Shown: positions 1 through 5,696 of the stretch, piece after piece
Layout: each line of letters opens with the position of its first letter
Position numbering within the stretch: position 1 is the first letter of the stretch
Assembly (NCBI GenBank): GCA_021792815.1
Contig: JAJYTX010000202.1
Span: forward strand, 1-5,957
Direction of reading: 5' to 3'
Source: Pseudomonadota bacterium
Lineage (GTDB): Bacteria; Pseudomonadota; Gammaproteobacteria; Steroidobacterales; Steroidobacteraceae
Length of the DNA: 5,957 nucleotides
Program-made: the position numbers and the translations under genes
Notes under the pieces: generated by a model
The model's input: only the letters and a program-made list of their open reading frames with translations
Databases searched by the model: none
Told to the model about the DNA's origin: nothing

Positions 1-8
1 GGTATTGC

Positions 9-1655
9 ATGAAGGCCACGCGCAGGCAGGCTCTGGGACTCCTCGGTTCCGCCGCAGCTCTGCCCGCTGCGGCAGGCATGGGGCGCACCGCGCGGTATCC
101 GGCCGAGGACCCCGGAGCGCAGTGCCGACTGGCGGTCTCGGGCTGGAGGGTCGGTTCCGAGGGACAACGGCTGGCGGATCTCGGCGACGGACGCTTCCTC
201 AATCCCATCCTGCCGGGCGATCACCCGGATCCGGCGATTCTCAAGGATGGGGATGATTACTACATGACGTCCACGTCGCTTGACGTGTATCCCGGGCTGA
301 CCCTGTGGCACTCCCGGGACCTGGTGAACTGGCTGCCGATCGGCGCCGCGCTGCGCTGGGCCCCGGGTCAGGTTTTTGCAGTGGACCTGGTGAAATACTC
401 CGGGCGGTACTTCATCTACATTCCGGTCGTGCCGCTGAAGTTCTCCCCGACTGCGGTCATCCGGATTTATGTCCTCCATGCCGACCACATCACCGGTCCG
501 TGGAGCGAGCTGATCGACACGGGTATCGAGGGTCATATCGATCCGGAGCACGTGGTCGGCGAAGACGGCCATCGCTACCTCTTTCTGGCCGGCATCGACC
601 GGGTCAGGCTCAGCGCCGATGGCCTCTCGGCCGACGGTCCCGTGCAGCCTGCATACTCGGGATGGCAGTATCCGCGCGACTGGGTGGTCCAGGCATTTTC
701 CCTGGAAGGTCCCAAGCTGCTGCGTCGCGGCGGGTATTTTTACCTGCTCTGCGCCGAAGGAGGGACGTCGGGTCCGCCCACCAGCCACATGGTGACCGTG
801 GCCCGGTCACGCTCGGTGTCCGGTCCCTGGGAGAACAGTCCCCACAACCCCCTCGTGCACACGTACTCGGCATCGGAGCCCTGGTGGTCGCGCGGCCATG
901 GCAGCCTGATCGAGGGACCGCACGGCGACTGGTGGGTCGTGTATCACGGCTATGAGAACGGCTACCGTACGCTGGGCCGTCAGACTCTCCTCGAGCCTGT
1001 CCAATGGACCCAGGAGGGATGGCCCGTCGCCACGGGGGGCGATCTGTCGCGCCCATTGGCCAAGCCGCGTGCCGACTCTCTGCCATCCGCGGAATTCCGC
1101 CTGTCGGATGACTTCAGCAGACCCGCCTGGGGTACCCGCTGGCGGATCTACCGGCCGAGTTCCGCGACATACGCTGCGGCGGCACGAATCACCGATGGCG
1201 CCATGGTGGTCGAGGGTCACGGTGACGGGCCCCAGGACTGCTCACCGGTCGTCGGATGCAGCGGCGACCACGCGTACGAAGTCAGCGTGGAGATGGAGCT
1301 TGAAGGTGACGTCGAGGGCGGCCTGCTGCTGTTCTTCGATGAGCGGCTGTTCCTCGGCATGGGGTACGACGGCCGCTCCATGAGCACGTATGCCGGCGGC
1401 CGGCGCAGCTTCTGGCGGGAGCCGGTGCCGGCATCGCAACAGCTGCGGCTGCGGATCGTGAATGACGGACAGATCGTCACGTTCTATTACGGAACGGAAC
1501 CCGGCCGCTGGATCCGGCACGGGCTGCGATTCGAGGTGTCAGGATACGATGCAAACGTCATCGAGGATCTTGCCAGCCTCCGGCCCGCGTTGTTCGCCGC
1601 CCGTGGTGGACTCGCCCGGTACCGGAATTTCGCGTACCGCGGACTCAGGGATTGA
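9..1655 (+). CDS. Secreted glycoside hydrolase family 43 protein (beta-xylosidase / alpha-L-arabinofuranosidase type)
   Basis: Inverting glycosidase of the GH43 five-bladed propeller family, expected to cleave xylo- or arabino-oligosaccharides outside the cytoplasm. Residues 1-22 look like a Tat signal: twin arginine R5-R6 in TRRQALG, then an Ala/Leu-rich stretch, with likely cleavage after the AAA at 20-22. Catalytic domain is about 62-350. Candidate catalytic residues are D74 in DHPDP (general base), D178 in HIDPEH (pKa modulator) and E233 in EGPK (general acid); H297 in RGHGSL and the GRQTLLEPVQW block (323-333) are further family marks. Residues about 365-545 form a C-terminal beta-sandwich of the GH43 accessory type (concanavalin-like fold). 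The 548-aa length is normal for this two-domain form. The ATG at 9 puts the twin arginine at the usual distance from the start; the ribosome binding site lies outside the window. Family assignment is firm; the exact substrate cannot be read from sequence. Confidence 0.95.
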   Translation: MKATRRQALGLLGSAAALPAAAGMGRTARYPAEDPGAQCRLAVSGWRVGSEGQRLADLGDGRFLNPILPGDHPDPAILKDGDDYYMTSTSLDVYPGLTLWHSRDLVNWLPIGAALRWAPGQVFAVDLVKYSGRYFIYIPVVPLKFSPTAVIRIYVLHADHITGPWSELIDTGIEGHIDPEHVVGEDGHRYLFLAGIDRVRLSADGLSADGPVQPAYSGWQYPRDWVVQAFSLEGPKLLRRGGYFYLLCAEGGTSGPPTSHMVTVARSRSVSGPWENSPHNPLVHTYSASEPWWSRGHGSLIEGPHGDWWVVYHGYENGYRTLGRQTLLEPVQWTQEGWPVATGGDLSRPLAKPRADSLPSAEFRLSDDFSRPAWGTRWRIYRPSSATYAAAARITDGAMVVEGHGDGPQDCSPVVGCSGDHAYEVSVEMELEGDVEGGLLLFFDERLFLGMGYDGRSMSTYAGGRRSFWREPVPASQQLRLRIVNDGQIVTFYYGTEPGRWIRHGLRFEVSGYDANVIEDLASLRPALFAARGGLARYRNFAYRGLRD

Positions 1656-1751
1656 GCGTCGTGGGCTCGGGCCACGGCGATGGATGACGGGACGAGGAAA
1701 CGCCCGCTCATCGCATCGCCCCAGTAGTCGTTTCCGTAACCGCAGAGAGCG

Positions 1752-2357
1752 GTGGCTCGGGCGGATCGGACGATGCCGGCCCTCGGTCAGGTGCTGCGGA
1801 TTTCCGCGGGCTTCGGGCTGGCGACCCTGCTGGCGTCGGTGTTTTTTTTCGCCTGCGTCATTCAGGGGGCGATCGCGTTCAAAGCGATCGGCGTGGCGTC
1901 GCCGCAGCGGATCGGGGTGCTCCTCGGGATCGCGAACCTCGGTTCGCCGGCAGGCGCCATCGTGCTCGCCGTGCTCCGAAAAGCCGCGCCGAAACGGCTC
2001 GCCAGCGTTGTGTTCGTGATGATCGGAGCCGGCCTGCTGCTCATGGGACTGGCGCGCACCGGGATTGGGATGACCGGCGCAATGTTCGTGGCGGAGATCG
2101 GCGCGGGGATGCTGGTCGCGACCCTCATTTTGTGGGCGCACAGTGTGCTGCCCGCCGATTTGCGCGGCAGAGGCATGGGGCTGTGGTGTTCGTGCTTTTA
2201 CCTCGGAGAATTCCTGGCGCCGGTGGCTTTTGCGGCCGCCCGGGCGGCCACCGGACGCGCGCTCGGCGCATTCGCGCTCCTTGGGGTCGCCTCGATGGTC
2301 TGCGGGCTGGGCCTGCTCCTCGCGGCCGGCCGCCGGTCTGCCGCTTTGGGCAGTTGA
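1752..2357 (+). CDS. MFS transporter, C-terminal half only (5'-truncated, possible pseudogene)
   Basis: A 201-aa hydrophobic protein with about six membrane helices (near residues 16-44, 54-77, 84-102, 106-128, 141-165, 170-192), corresponding to helices 7-12 of a Major Facilitator. RGRGMGL (138-144) followed 16 residues later by FLAP (154-157) recurs at identical spacing in the intact MFS protein at 3083-4288 (336-342 and 352-355), so the fragment aligns with that protein's second half. A normal member is about 400 aa, so the N-terminal half is missing. Only 96 bp separate it from the GH43 stop, and in-frame stops at 1725 and 1737 block any upstream extension. The start is either this GTG, with a weak purine run GAGAG at 1744-1748, or ATG 1773. 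The intact 201-codon frame argues for recent truncation or a retained half-protein; a relic without transport function is the simpler reading. Confidence 0.7.
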   Translation: MARADRTMPALGQVLRISAGFGLATLLASVFFFACVIQGAIAFKAIGVASPQRIGVLLGIANLGSPAGAIVLAVLRKAAPKRLASVVFVMIGAGLLLMGLARTGIGMTGAMFVAEIGAGMLVATLILWAHSVLPADLRGRGMGLWCSCFYLGEFLAPVAFAAARAATGRALGAFALLGVASMVCGLGLLLAAGRRSAALGS

Positions 2358-2383
2358 CGCAGCGCGCGTCCGTTTCGGGGGCG

Positions 2384-2420
2384 CGGCGCCGACTGCGGCG
2401 AATGCCGTGTGCGGGCGCCG
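2384..2420. repeat. Nested inverted repeat in the convergent gap (possible terminator)
   Basis: A 7-bp perfect inverted repeat, CGGCGCC at 2384-2390 and GGCGCCG at 2414-2420, encloses a smaller hairpin: CGGC 2396-2399, loop GAAT, GCCG 2404-2407. It lies between the stops of two convergent genes (plus-strand MFS fragment ending at 2357, minus-strand thioredoxin-like gene ending at 2441), where a shared terminator would sit. No T-tract follows on either strand, so it is not a canonical intrinsic terminator; it could simply be GC-rich noise. Confidence 0.3.
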
Positions 2421-2440
2421 AGGTGGCTACCCCGGGTCTC

Positions 2441-3031
2441 TCACCCCCAGTCGGGTTCGTTTCCGGGCTTCCACTTCATGCTGCATCCCATGCTGGGTAA
2501 TTGGGTCTGCGGCGCCGCCTTTCCCGCGAGCAGGCGATCGGCGGCGTTACGCAGATCTTCGCCGGTGAGCGCCACCTGGATGGCCTGGGTATGCGCCGTC
2601 TGAGGGCGGCTGCCATCGAACTGCCCGCGGTAAAAGAGCCGCCCCTGCGCGTCATACAGGAACAGATCCGGCGTGCAGGCGGCACCAAAAGCCTTTGCGA
2701 CGGATTGCGAGGCATCGTACAGGTAGGGAAAGCGGAGACCGTGTCGGGCGGCGAACTGCGCCATGTGGTGCGGGTTGTCCTCGGGATGCGCCCCGATATC
2801 GTTCGAGCTGATCGCGACCGTGCCGATTCCCCTGGGAGCGTAATCGTTCGCGAACGCGACGAATCCGCCGATGATGTGCCGCACGAATGGGCAGTGATTG
2901 CAGATGAACGCCACCAGCAGGCCCTGTTCGCCCCGCACGTCCCGCAGGCGAACCCGATGCCCGTGCGCGTCCGGCAGATCAAACTCGGGCGCGGGTTTGC
3001 CGAGTTCCACCATCAGTGATTGCCATCTCAT
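2441..3031 (-). CDS. Thioredoxin-fold AhpC/TSA family protein (peroxiredoxin-like, CNHCPF type)
   Basis: A 196-aa cytoplasmic redox protein with no signal peptide. The N-terminal strand block LGKPAPEFDLPD (10-21) is the usual AhpC/TSA opening. The active site is C44-N-H-C47-P-F, a CxxC-type motif characteristic of a widespread peroxiredoxin-like thioredoxin subfamily. CTPD at 119-122 supplies the expected proline opposite the active site, and the conserved tail MGCSMKWKPGN (181-191) carries a further cysteine, C183. Length is typical and complete. The ATG at 3031 is preferred because the transcript reads GGGGAAAG four bases upstream; the internal ATG at 3013 (M7) has no such site. It lies 51 bp downstream of the MFS gene on the same strand and may be its operon partner. 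A thiol-disulfide or peroxide-reducing role follows from the family; the physiological substrate is unknown. Confidence 0.94.
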   Translation of the reverse strand: MRWQSLMVELGKPAPEFDLPDAHGHRVRLRDVRGEQGLLVAFICNHCPFVRHIIGGFVAFANDYAPRGIGTVAISSNDIGAHPEDNPHHMAQFAARHGLRFPYLYDASQSVAKAFGAACTPDLFLYDAQGRLFYRGQFDGSRPQTAHTQAIQVALTGEDLRNAADRLLAGKAAPQTQLPSMGCSMKWKPGNEPDWG

Positions 3032-3082
3032 CGGACTTTCCCCGTGCCGGTGCTTTCCGGGACTCGATTGATCAGACGGGCC

Positions 3083-4288
3083 TCAGTTGCTGTGCGCCGG
3101 CGCGGGCAGCGCCCGCGCCCGCACGGCGGTGAGGACCAGCACAATCGCGCTGACCCCGCCGACGACGACCAGGGCGGCCAGCACACTGTTCCCTTGTGAT
3201 CGGGCGACCAGGGTCAGAACTGGCGGGGCGAGAAACTGCGCCGAGAAGAAGCTGGTCATGAACAGCCCCATGCCTCGGCCACGGAATGACGGGTCGAGCT
3301 TGCCGAGTGCCCAGCCGACGTACGTCGGAATGAACATGCCGTTGGCAGCCTGGGAGACCAGGGCAAAGGGCAAGGCCATCAGGTACCCGTGTGAAAGTCC
3401 GATGCCGATGTATCCGAATGCGTAGCAGAAGAAGATCAGACCGATGTTGAATGTCACGCTGCGTCCCTTCTGCTGGTGGATGTACCACCCGCCCAGGATG
3501 ACTCCAACGCTTGCCACCGTGGTGACGATGCTGAGGGCGAACGGCGTGTGGACACCCAGGTTCGCGAAAAACACGCCGAGCTCGATCTGGAAGTAGTAGA
3601 AAAGCCCCGCGAAGATCGACAGACCGTAGACGGGCAGCATGGGGCGCCACTGGAACCTGGCCGCAGGAGCGCTGATCGAACCGCCCTCGCGCGGCTCGGG
3701 CTGGAGCCTCGGCTCCCAGGTAAACAGCAGCAGCCAGACGAAGACGACGCAGCCCATCAGGTTCAGCAGAAACGGCGCATGCCAGCTGATGCCGCCGAGC
3801 AGTCCCCCGGAGAGCATGATGGCCGTGGCGAGGACCGAGCCCAGGCTCGCCTGGACGCCGAGCCAGCGCTTGCGCGGCTCCGGCGGGAAATAGTCGCCGA
3901 GCAGCGCATTGGCGCAGGTCATGATGAAAGCCTCGGCCGCGCCGGCCACGAACAACGAGGCGAGGACCGCGTACAGGGAATTGAGCAGGACGGGCAGCGT
4001 TGCGAATACACCGAAGACCAGGCTGGCAATGACCAGCAGGCGCCGTCGGCCGAGGCGATCGGCAATGATGCCGCTCACCGGCGAGAGCAGCGCGATCAGG
4101 ACCGAAGGAATCGTGATGATCGACGGCACCAGGAAATCGGCATGGGGGACCGCCGAGAAGTGTCGCAGCAATTGCGGCAGGTTCGGCAGCAGCGAGATCA
4201 ACGGGGTGACCGGCAGCGTCATGGCCAGGATGAGGCCGAACGCCTGGACTGCACCGGCGGTGCGCGCGGGATCCGTGTGCTTCTGCAA
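3083..4288 (-). CDS. MFS transporter (12 transmembrane helices)
   Basis: A complete 401-aa inner-membrane Major Facilitator carrier. Hydrophobic helices run from about residue 15 to 390, six on each side of a hydrophilic central loop at about 193-215 (WEPRLQPEPREGG). The MFS loop 2-3 signature is clear as GIIADRLGRRR at 73-83. The second half carries RGRGMGL at 336-342, shared with the truncated carrier at 1752-2357. The start is TTG at 4288: no in-frame ATG lies between the upstream in-frame stop (4337-4339) and M23, and M23 would cut into helix 1. A GGGGGG run six bases upstream supports the TTG, and a good promoter lies about 45 bp further up. The ATG at 4293 is out of frame. The substrate is not identifiable from sequence; the ThuA/TIM-barrel operon diverging from it suggests a sugar or sugar derivative, which is inference. 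Drug-efflux members look similar, so export cannot be excluded. Confidence 0.94.
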   Translation of the reverse strand: MQKHTDPARTAGAVQAFGLILAMTLPVTPLISLLPNLPQLLRHFSAVPHADFLVPSIITIPSVLIALLSPVSGIIADRLGRRRLLVIASLVFGVFATLPVLLNSLYAVLASLFVAGAAEAFIMTCANALLGDYFPPEPRKRWLGVQASLGSVLATAIMLSGGLLGGISWHAPFLLNLMGCVVFVWLLLFTWEPRLQPEPREGGSISAPAARFQWRPMLPVYGLSIFAGLFYYFQIELGVFFANLGVHTPFALSIVTTVASVGVILGGWYIHQQKGRSVTFNIGLIFFCYAFGYIGIGLSHGYLMALPFALVSQAANGMFIPTYVGWALGKLDPSFRGRGMGLFMTSFFSAQFLAPPVLTLVARSQGNSVLAALVVVGGVSAIVLVLTAVRARALPAPAHSN

Positions 4289-4294
4289 GTCATG

Positions 4295-4300
4295 CCCCCC
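4295..4300 (-). promoter_or_regulatory. Ribosome binding site deciding the TTG start of the MFS gene
   Basis: On the minus strand the transcript reads GGGGGG, then CATGAC, then TTG at 4288. The six-base spacing is right for a Shine-Dalgarno site acting on the TTG; for the out-of-frame ATG at 4293 the spacing would be only one base. Confidence 0.55.
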
Positions 4301-4340
4301 GAAGTGAGGGTCGTCGCGAACGCGCCGACCTCGCGGCTAC

Positions 4341-4368
4341 TGTATAATAGAATTCAGCTTCCAATCAA
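4341..4368 (-). promoter_or_regulatory. Sigma70-type promoter for the MFS (and thioredoxin-like) transcript
   Basis: Read on the minus strand: TTGATT (-35, positions 4363-4368), a 16-bp spacer, and TATACA (-10, positions 4341-4346); each hexamer matches consensus at four of six positions. The predicted start near 4334 gives a 5' leader of about 45 nt before the TTG at 4288. This is an AT-rich island in otherwise very GC-rich DNA. The same bases read on the plus strand give a perfect TATAAT (4343-4348), but no -35 element sits at the right distance on that strand. Confidence 0.6.
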
Positions 4369-4537
4369 CGCGTTCCGGTCCTCCGGGACCCGGTCGCGGA
4401 GCACTCCGGCCGGAGCGGGGGCGCAAGCGGGTGCCGGGGCGGGGAGGGGCATCGGGCGGCGAGCCGGCCCGTGCGGCTTTCGCCACGGTCCGCTTCCCCG
4501 GATTGCGCGGATCCGCCGCGATTGCCTCGCGGAAGAA
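4369..4537. other. Non-coding GC-rich spacer between divergent promoters, with short palindromes
   Basis: No open frame here looks like a protein. The spacer holds several exact inverted repeats: GGTCC/GGACC (4377-4381 and 4386-4390, 4-nt gap), the 12-bp palindrome CTCCGGCCGGAG at 4404-4415, and the 10-bp palindrome GCGGATCCGC at 4507-4516. The last is centred about 62 bp upstream of the predicted plus-strand start, a typical activator position. In DNA this GC-rich, short palindromes arise easily by chance, so these are only candidate operators. Confidence 0.35.
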
Positions 4538-4566
4538 TTGACGGCTTTTCGCCGCCGGTCTATATT
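4538..4566 (+). promoter_or_regulatory. Sigma70-type promoter for the ThuA / TIM-barrel operon
   Basis: TTGACG (-35, 4538-4543; five of six consensus bases), an exact 17-bp spacer, and TATATT (-10, 4561-4566; five of six). This is the best promoter match in the window. The predicted start is near 4573, about 198 nt upstream of the chosen GTG start at 4771. The spacer itself contains a small inverted repeat, CGGC/GCCG (4542-4545 and 4551-4554), overlapping the end of the -35 hexamer. Confidence 0.72.
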
Positions 4567-4587
4567 GAATTAGAGTGGCAATTCTAA
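4567..4587. repeat. Overlapping inverted repeats at the predicted transcription start (candidate operator)
   Basis: Immediately downstream of the -10 box lie two interlocked perfect 5-bp inverted repeats, each with an 8-bp gap: GAATT/AATTC (4567-4571, 4580-4584) and TTAGA/TCTAA (4570-4574, 4583-4587). Straddling the predicted start, this is where a repressor of LacI, GntR or similar type would block initiation. The heptamer AATTCTA here also occurs, on the minus strand, inside the spacer of the divergent MFS promoter. No regulator gene is present in the window. Confidence 0.35.
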
Positions 4588-4635
4588 ACCTGATCGGGGT
4601 CCGCCGGAGCACCGGCATCGGCCACCCCATCGGGT

Positions 4636-4656
4636 ACTTGGGGTCGCGCCCCAAGT
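4636..4656 (+). repeat. Perfect 8-bp hairpin in the ThuA leader
   Basis: ACTTGGGG (4636-4643) and CCCCAAGT (4649-4656) are exact reverse complements around a 5-nt TCGCG loop. No T-run follows, so it is not an intrinsic terminator. It is the longest uninterrupted stem I found in the window and the most likely element of the leader to form in RNA. Confidence 0.6.
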
Positions 4657-4758
4657 CGGTGCGCAGAGGCGCGTGTGCGTGCGGGCCGTATTGGCCGGCG
4701 TATCGTGGGCTTCGGCGCGACGGCTTGGCGCCCGGGCCAGGCCGTGAGCGGCCCGTTT

Positions 4759-4766
4759 GGAGGGGG
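4759..4766 (+). promoter_or_regulatory. Ribosome binding site deciding the GTG start of the ThuA gene
   Basis: GGAGGGGG ends four bases before GTG 4771. The intervening ATG at 4767 is out of frame. An in-frame GTG at 4675 would add 32 residues (Arg/Gly-rich, unlike the ThuA fold) and has only a weak AGAGG upstream, so 4771 is preferred. Confidence 0.65.
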
Positions 4767-4770
4767 ATGC

Positions 4771-5670
4771 GTGAAGAGTAAACAGGCCGTGCCATCCGCG
4801 TACGTGATGCCGACCACGGTGCAGGTGATCCGCCCACCGCTTCGGCCCGGTAGCCGGCCGATCAATGCATTGATCATCACGGGCCGCAACAGCTTCGAGC
4901 ACGATTGGAAGGGAACCACCAATGAGCTGCGCAACATGCTCGAGGAATCGGGACGGTTCACGGTGCGCGTCACCGAGGAGTTCCGCGGCGCCACCGAGCA
5001 GACGCTGGCTCCCTACGACGTGGTGCTGCTGAATTATTGCGGCCGATGGTTCTACGACGAACCTGCCGAAGAGCGCTGGGGCAGGCGCGCCGAGGCGGCC
5101 CTGTTCAAGTTCGTCCGCCAGGGCAAGGGAATCGTCGTCTATCATCCCACGTTCATCATGGGTGCGCCGGACTGGCCGCAATTCGAGCAACTGGCCGGCG
5201 CGGCGCTGCGTCTGACGCCGACGCCGAGCCGCCGGGCGCCGCTCGATGCTTTTCGCCTCCACGTCGTCGACCGCCGCAATCCGATCACCCGGGGCATGCG
5301 GGAGTACCTGTGGACGTTCATGGACGACATGTACACGAACCTGCGCTGGAACCGTAAAACCAAGGATGTCTGCGTCCTGGTCACCGGCTATGACGATGCG
5401 GCAGCCTATGCGCCGGCGCTCGCCGGTCCGAAGTTTCCCCCGGACCAATTCAGCCCCGAGCGCCTGGCGCAGATGTCGGGGATGAACCAGGAGCATCCGT
5501 TGGTGTGGACCTCCCGTTACGGCAAGGGTCGGGTCTACAGCTTCACGCTCGGCCACGGCCCCGACACGCTCCGCTATGACGCGCTCATCAGCCTGCTGGT
5601 GCGCGGAACGGAGTGGGCCGCCACCGGCCGGGTCACGATTCCGCTGAAAGACAAAGTGTTGGAATTTTAG
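4771..5670 (+). CDS. ThuA-domain protein (trehalose-utilisation-like, glutamine-amidotransferase-like fold)
   Basis: From the GTG at 4771 this is a 299-aa soluble protein without signal peptide or membrane segment. The ThuA domain covers about residues 31-285: an opening strand INALIITGRN (31-40), then EHDWKGTT (43-50) leading into a helix, the strand YDVVLLNYCGRW (82-93), GKGIVVYHP (118-126), FMDDMYTNL (183-191), and the diagnostic C-terminal block HPLVWTSRYGKGRVYSFTLGH (242-262). Length is typical for single-domain family members. The founding protein acts in trehalose/sucrose catabolism in rhizobia, linked to 3-keto disaccharides; most relatives have no proven reaction, and true ThuA orthology is not shown here. 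It is first in an apparent operon with the TIM-barrel gene 26 bp downstream, behind a strong promoter and long leader, and is divergent from an MFS carrier. Family confidence is high, exact function low. Confidence 0.92.
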   Translation: MKSKQAVPSAYVMPTTVQVIRPPLRPGSRPINALIITGRNSFEHDWKGTTNELRNMLEESGRFTVRVTEEFRGATEQTLAPYDVVLLNYCGRWFYDEPAEERWGRRAEAALFKFVRQGKGIVVYHPTFIMGAPDWPQFEQLAGAALRLTPTPSRRAPLDAFRLHVVDRRNPITRGMREYLWTFMDDMYTNLRWNRKTKDVCVLVTGYDDAAAYAPALAGPKFPPDQFSPERLAQMSGMNQEHPLVWTSRYGKGRVYSFTLGHGPDTLRYDALISLLVRGTEWAATGRVTIPLKDKVLEF

Positions 5671-5696
5671 GGTGGGCACACCCGGGAGTAGAGACA

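Larger units (their letters stand above)
4573..4770 (+). promoter_or_regulatory. Long structured 5' leader of the ThuA operon
   Basis: About 198 nt separate the predicted start from the GTG at 4771. Exact complementarities, in order: an outer stem GATcGGGGT/ACCCCATC (4592-4600 with 4624-4631, one bulged C) enclosing the hairpin GCCGG/CCGGC (4603-4607, 4612-4616); an 8-bp hairpin at 4636-4656; GGCGC/GCGCC (4714-4718, 4728-4732); and, just before the ribosome binding site, GGCCG/CGGCC (4740-4744, 4749-4753), which competes with the alternative CGGGCC/GGCCCG (4733-4738, 4750-4755). I recognise no known riboswitch. GC-rich DNA inflates hairpin counts, so regulatory function is a hypothesis. Confidence 0.4.

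Noticed and set aside
1539..2141. 200-codon minus-strand frame across the GH43 end and the MFS fragment
   Set aside because: It spans a gene boundary, is His/Arg/Glu-rich without a fold, and mirrors the membrane helices on the other strand.
2143..2568. Plus-strand frames running from the MFS fragment into the thioredoxin-like gene
   Set aside because: They overlap two real genes in other frames, have Arg/Pro/Ala-rich low-information products and no similarity to any family.
4291..4293. ATG on the minus strand as the MFS start
   Set aside because: It is out of frame with the transporter and too close to the GGGGGG run; the TTG at 4288 is in frame at correct spacing.
4343..4348. Perfect TATAAT on the plus strand
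   Set aside because: No acceptable -35 lies 16-18 bp upstream and the next plus-strand gene is over 400 bp away; the same bases serve better as the minus-strand promoter of the MFS gene.
3476..4573. 365-codon plus-strand open frame opposite the MFS gene
   Set aside because: The product is an extreme Gln/Asp/Arg/Glu-rich chain, the expected mirror image of hydrophobic membrane-helix codons in GC-rich DNA; the minus strand encodes a clear 12-helix MFS protein.
4636..4656. 8-bp hairpin as an intrinsic terminator
   Set aside because: It is followed by GC-rich sequence with no T-run on either strand and sits between a promoter and its gene.
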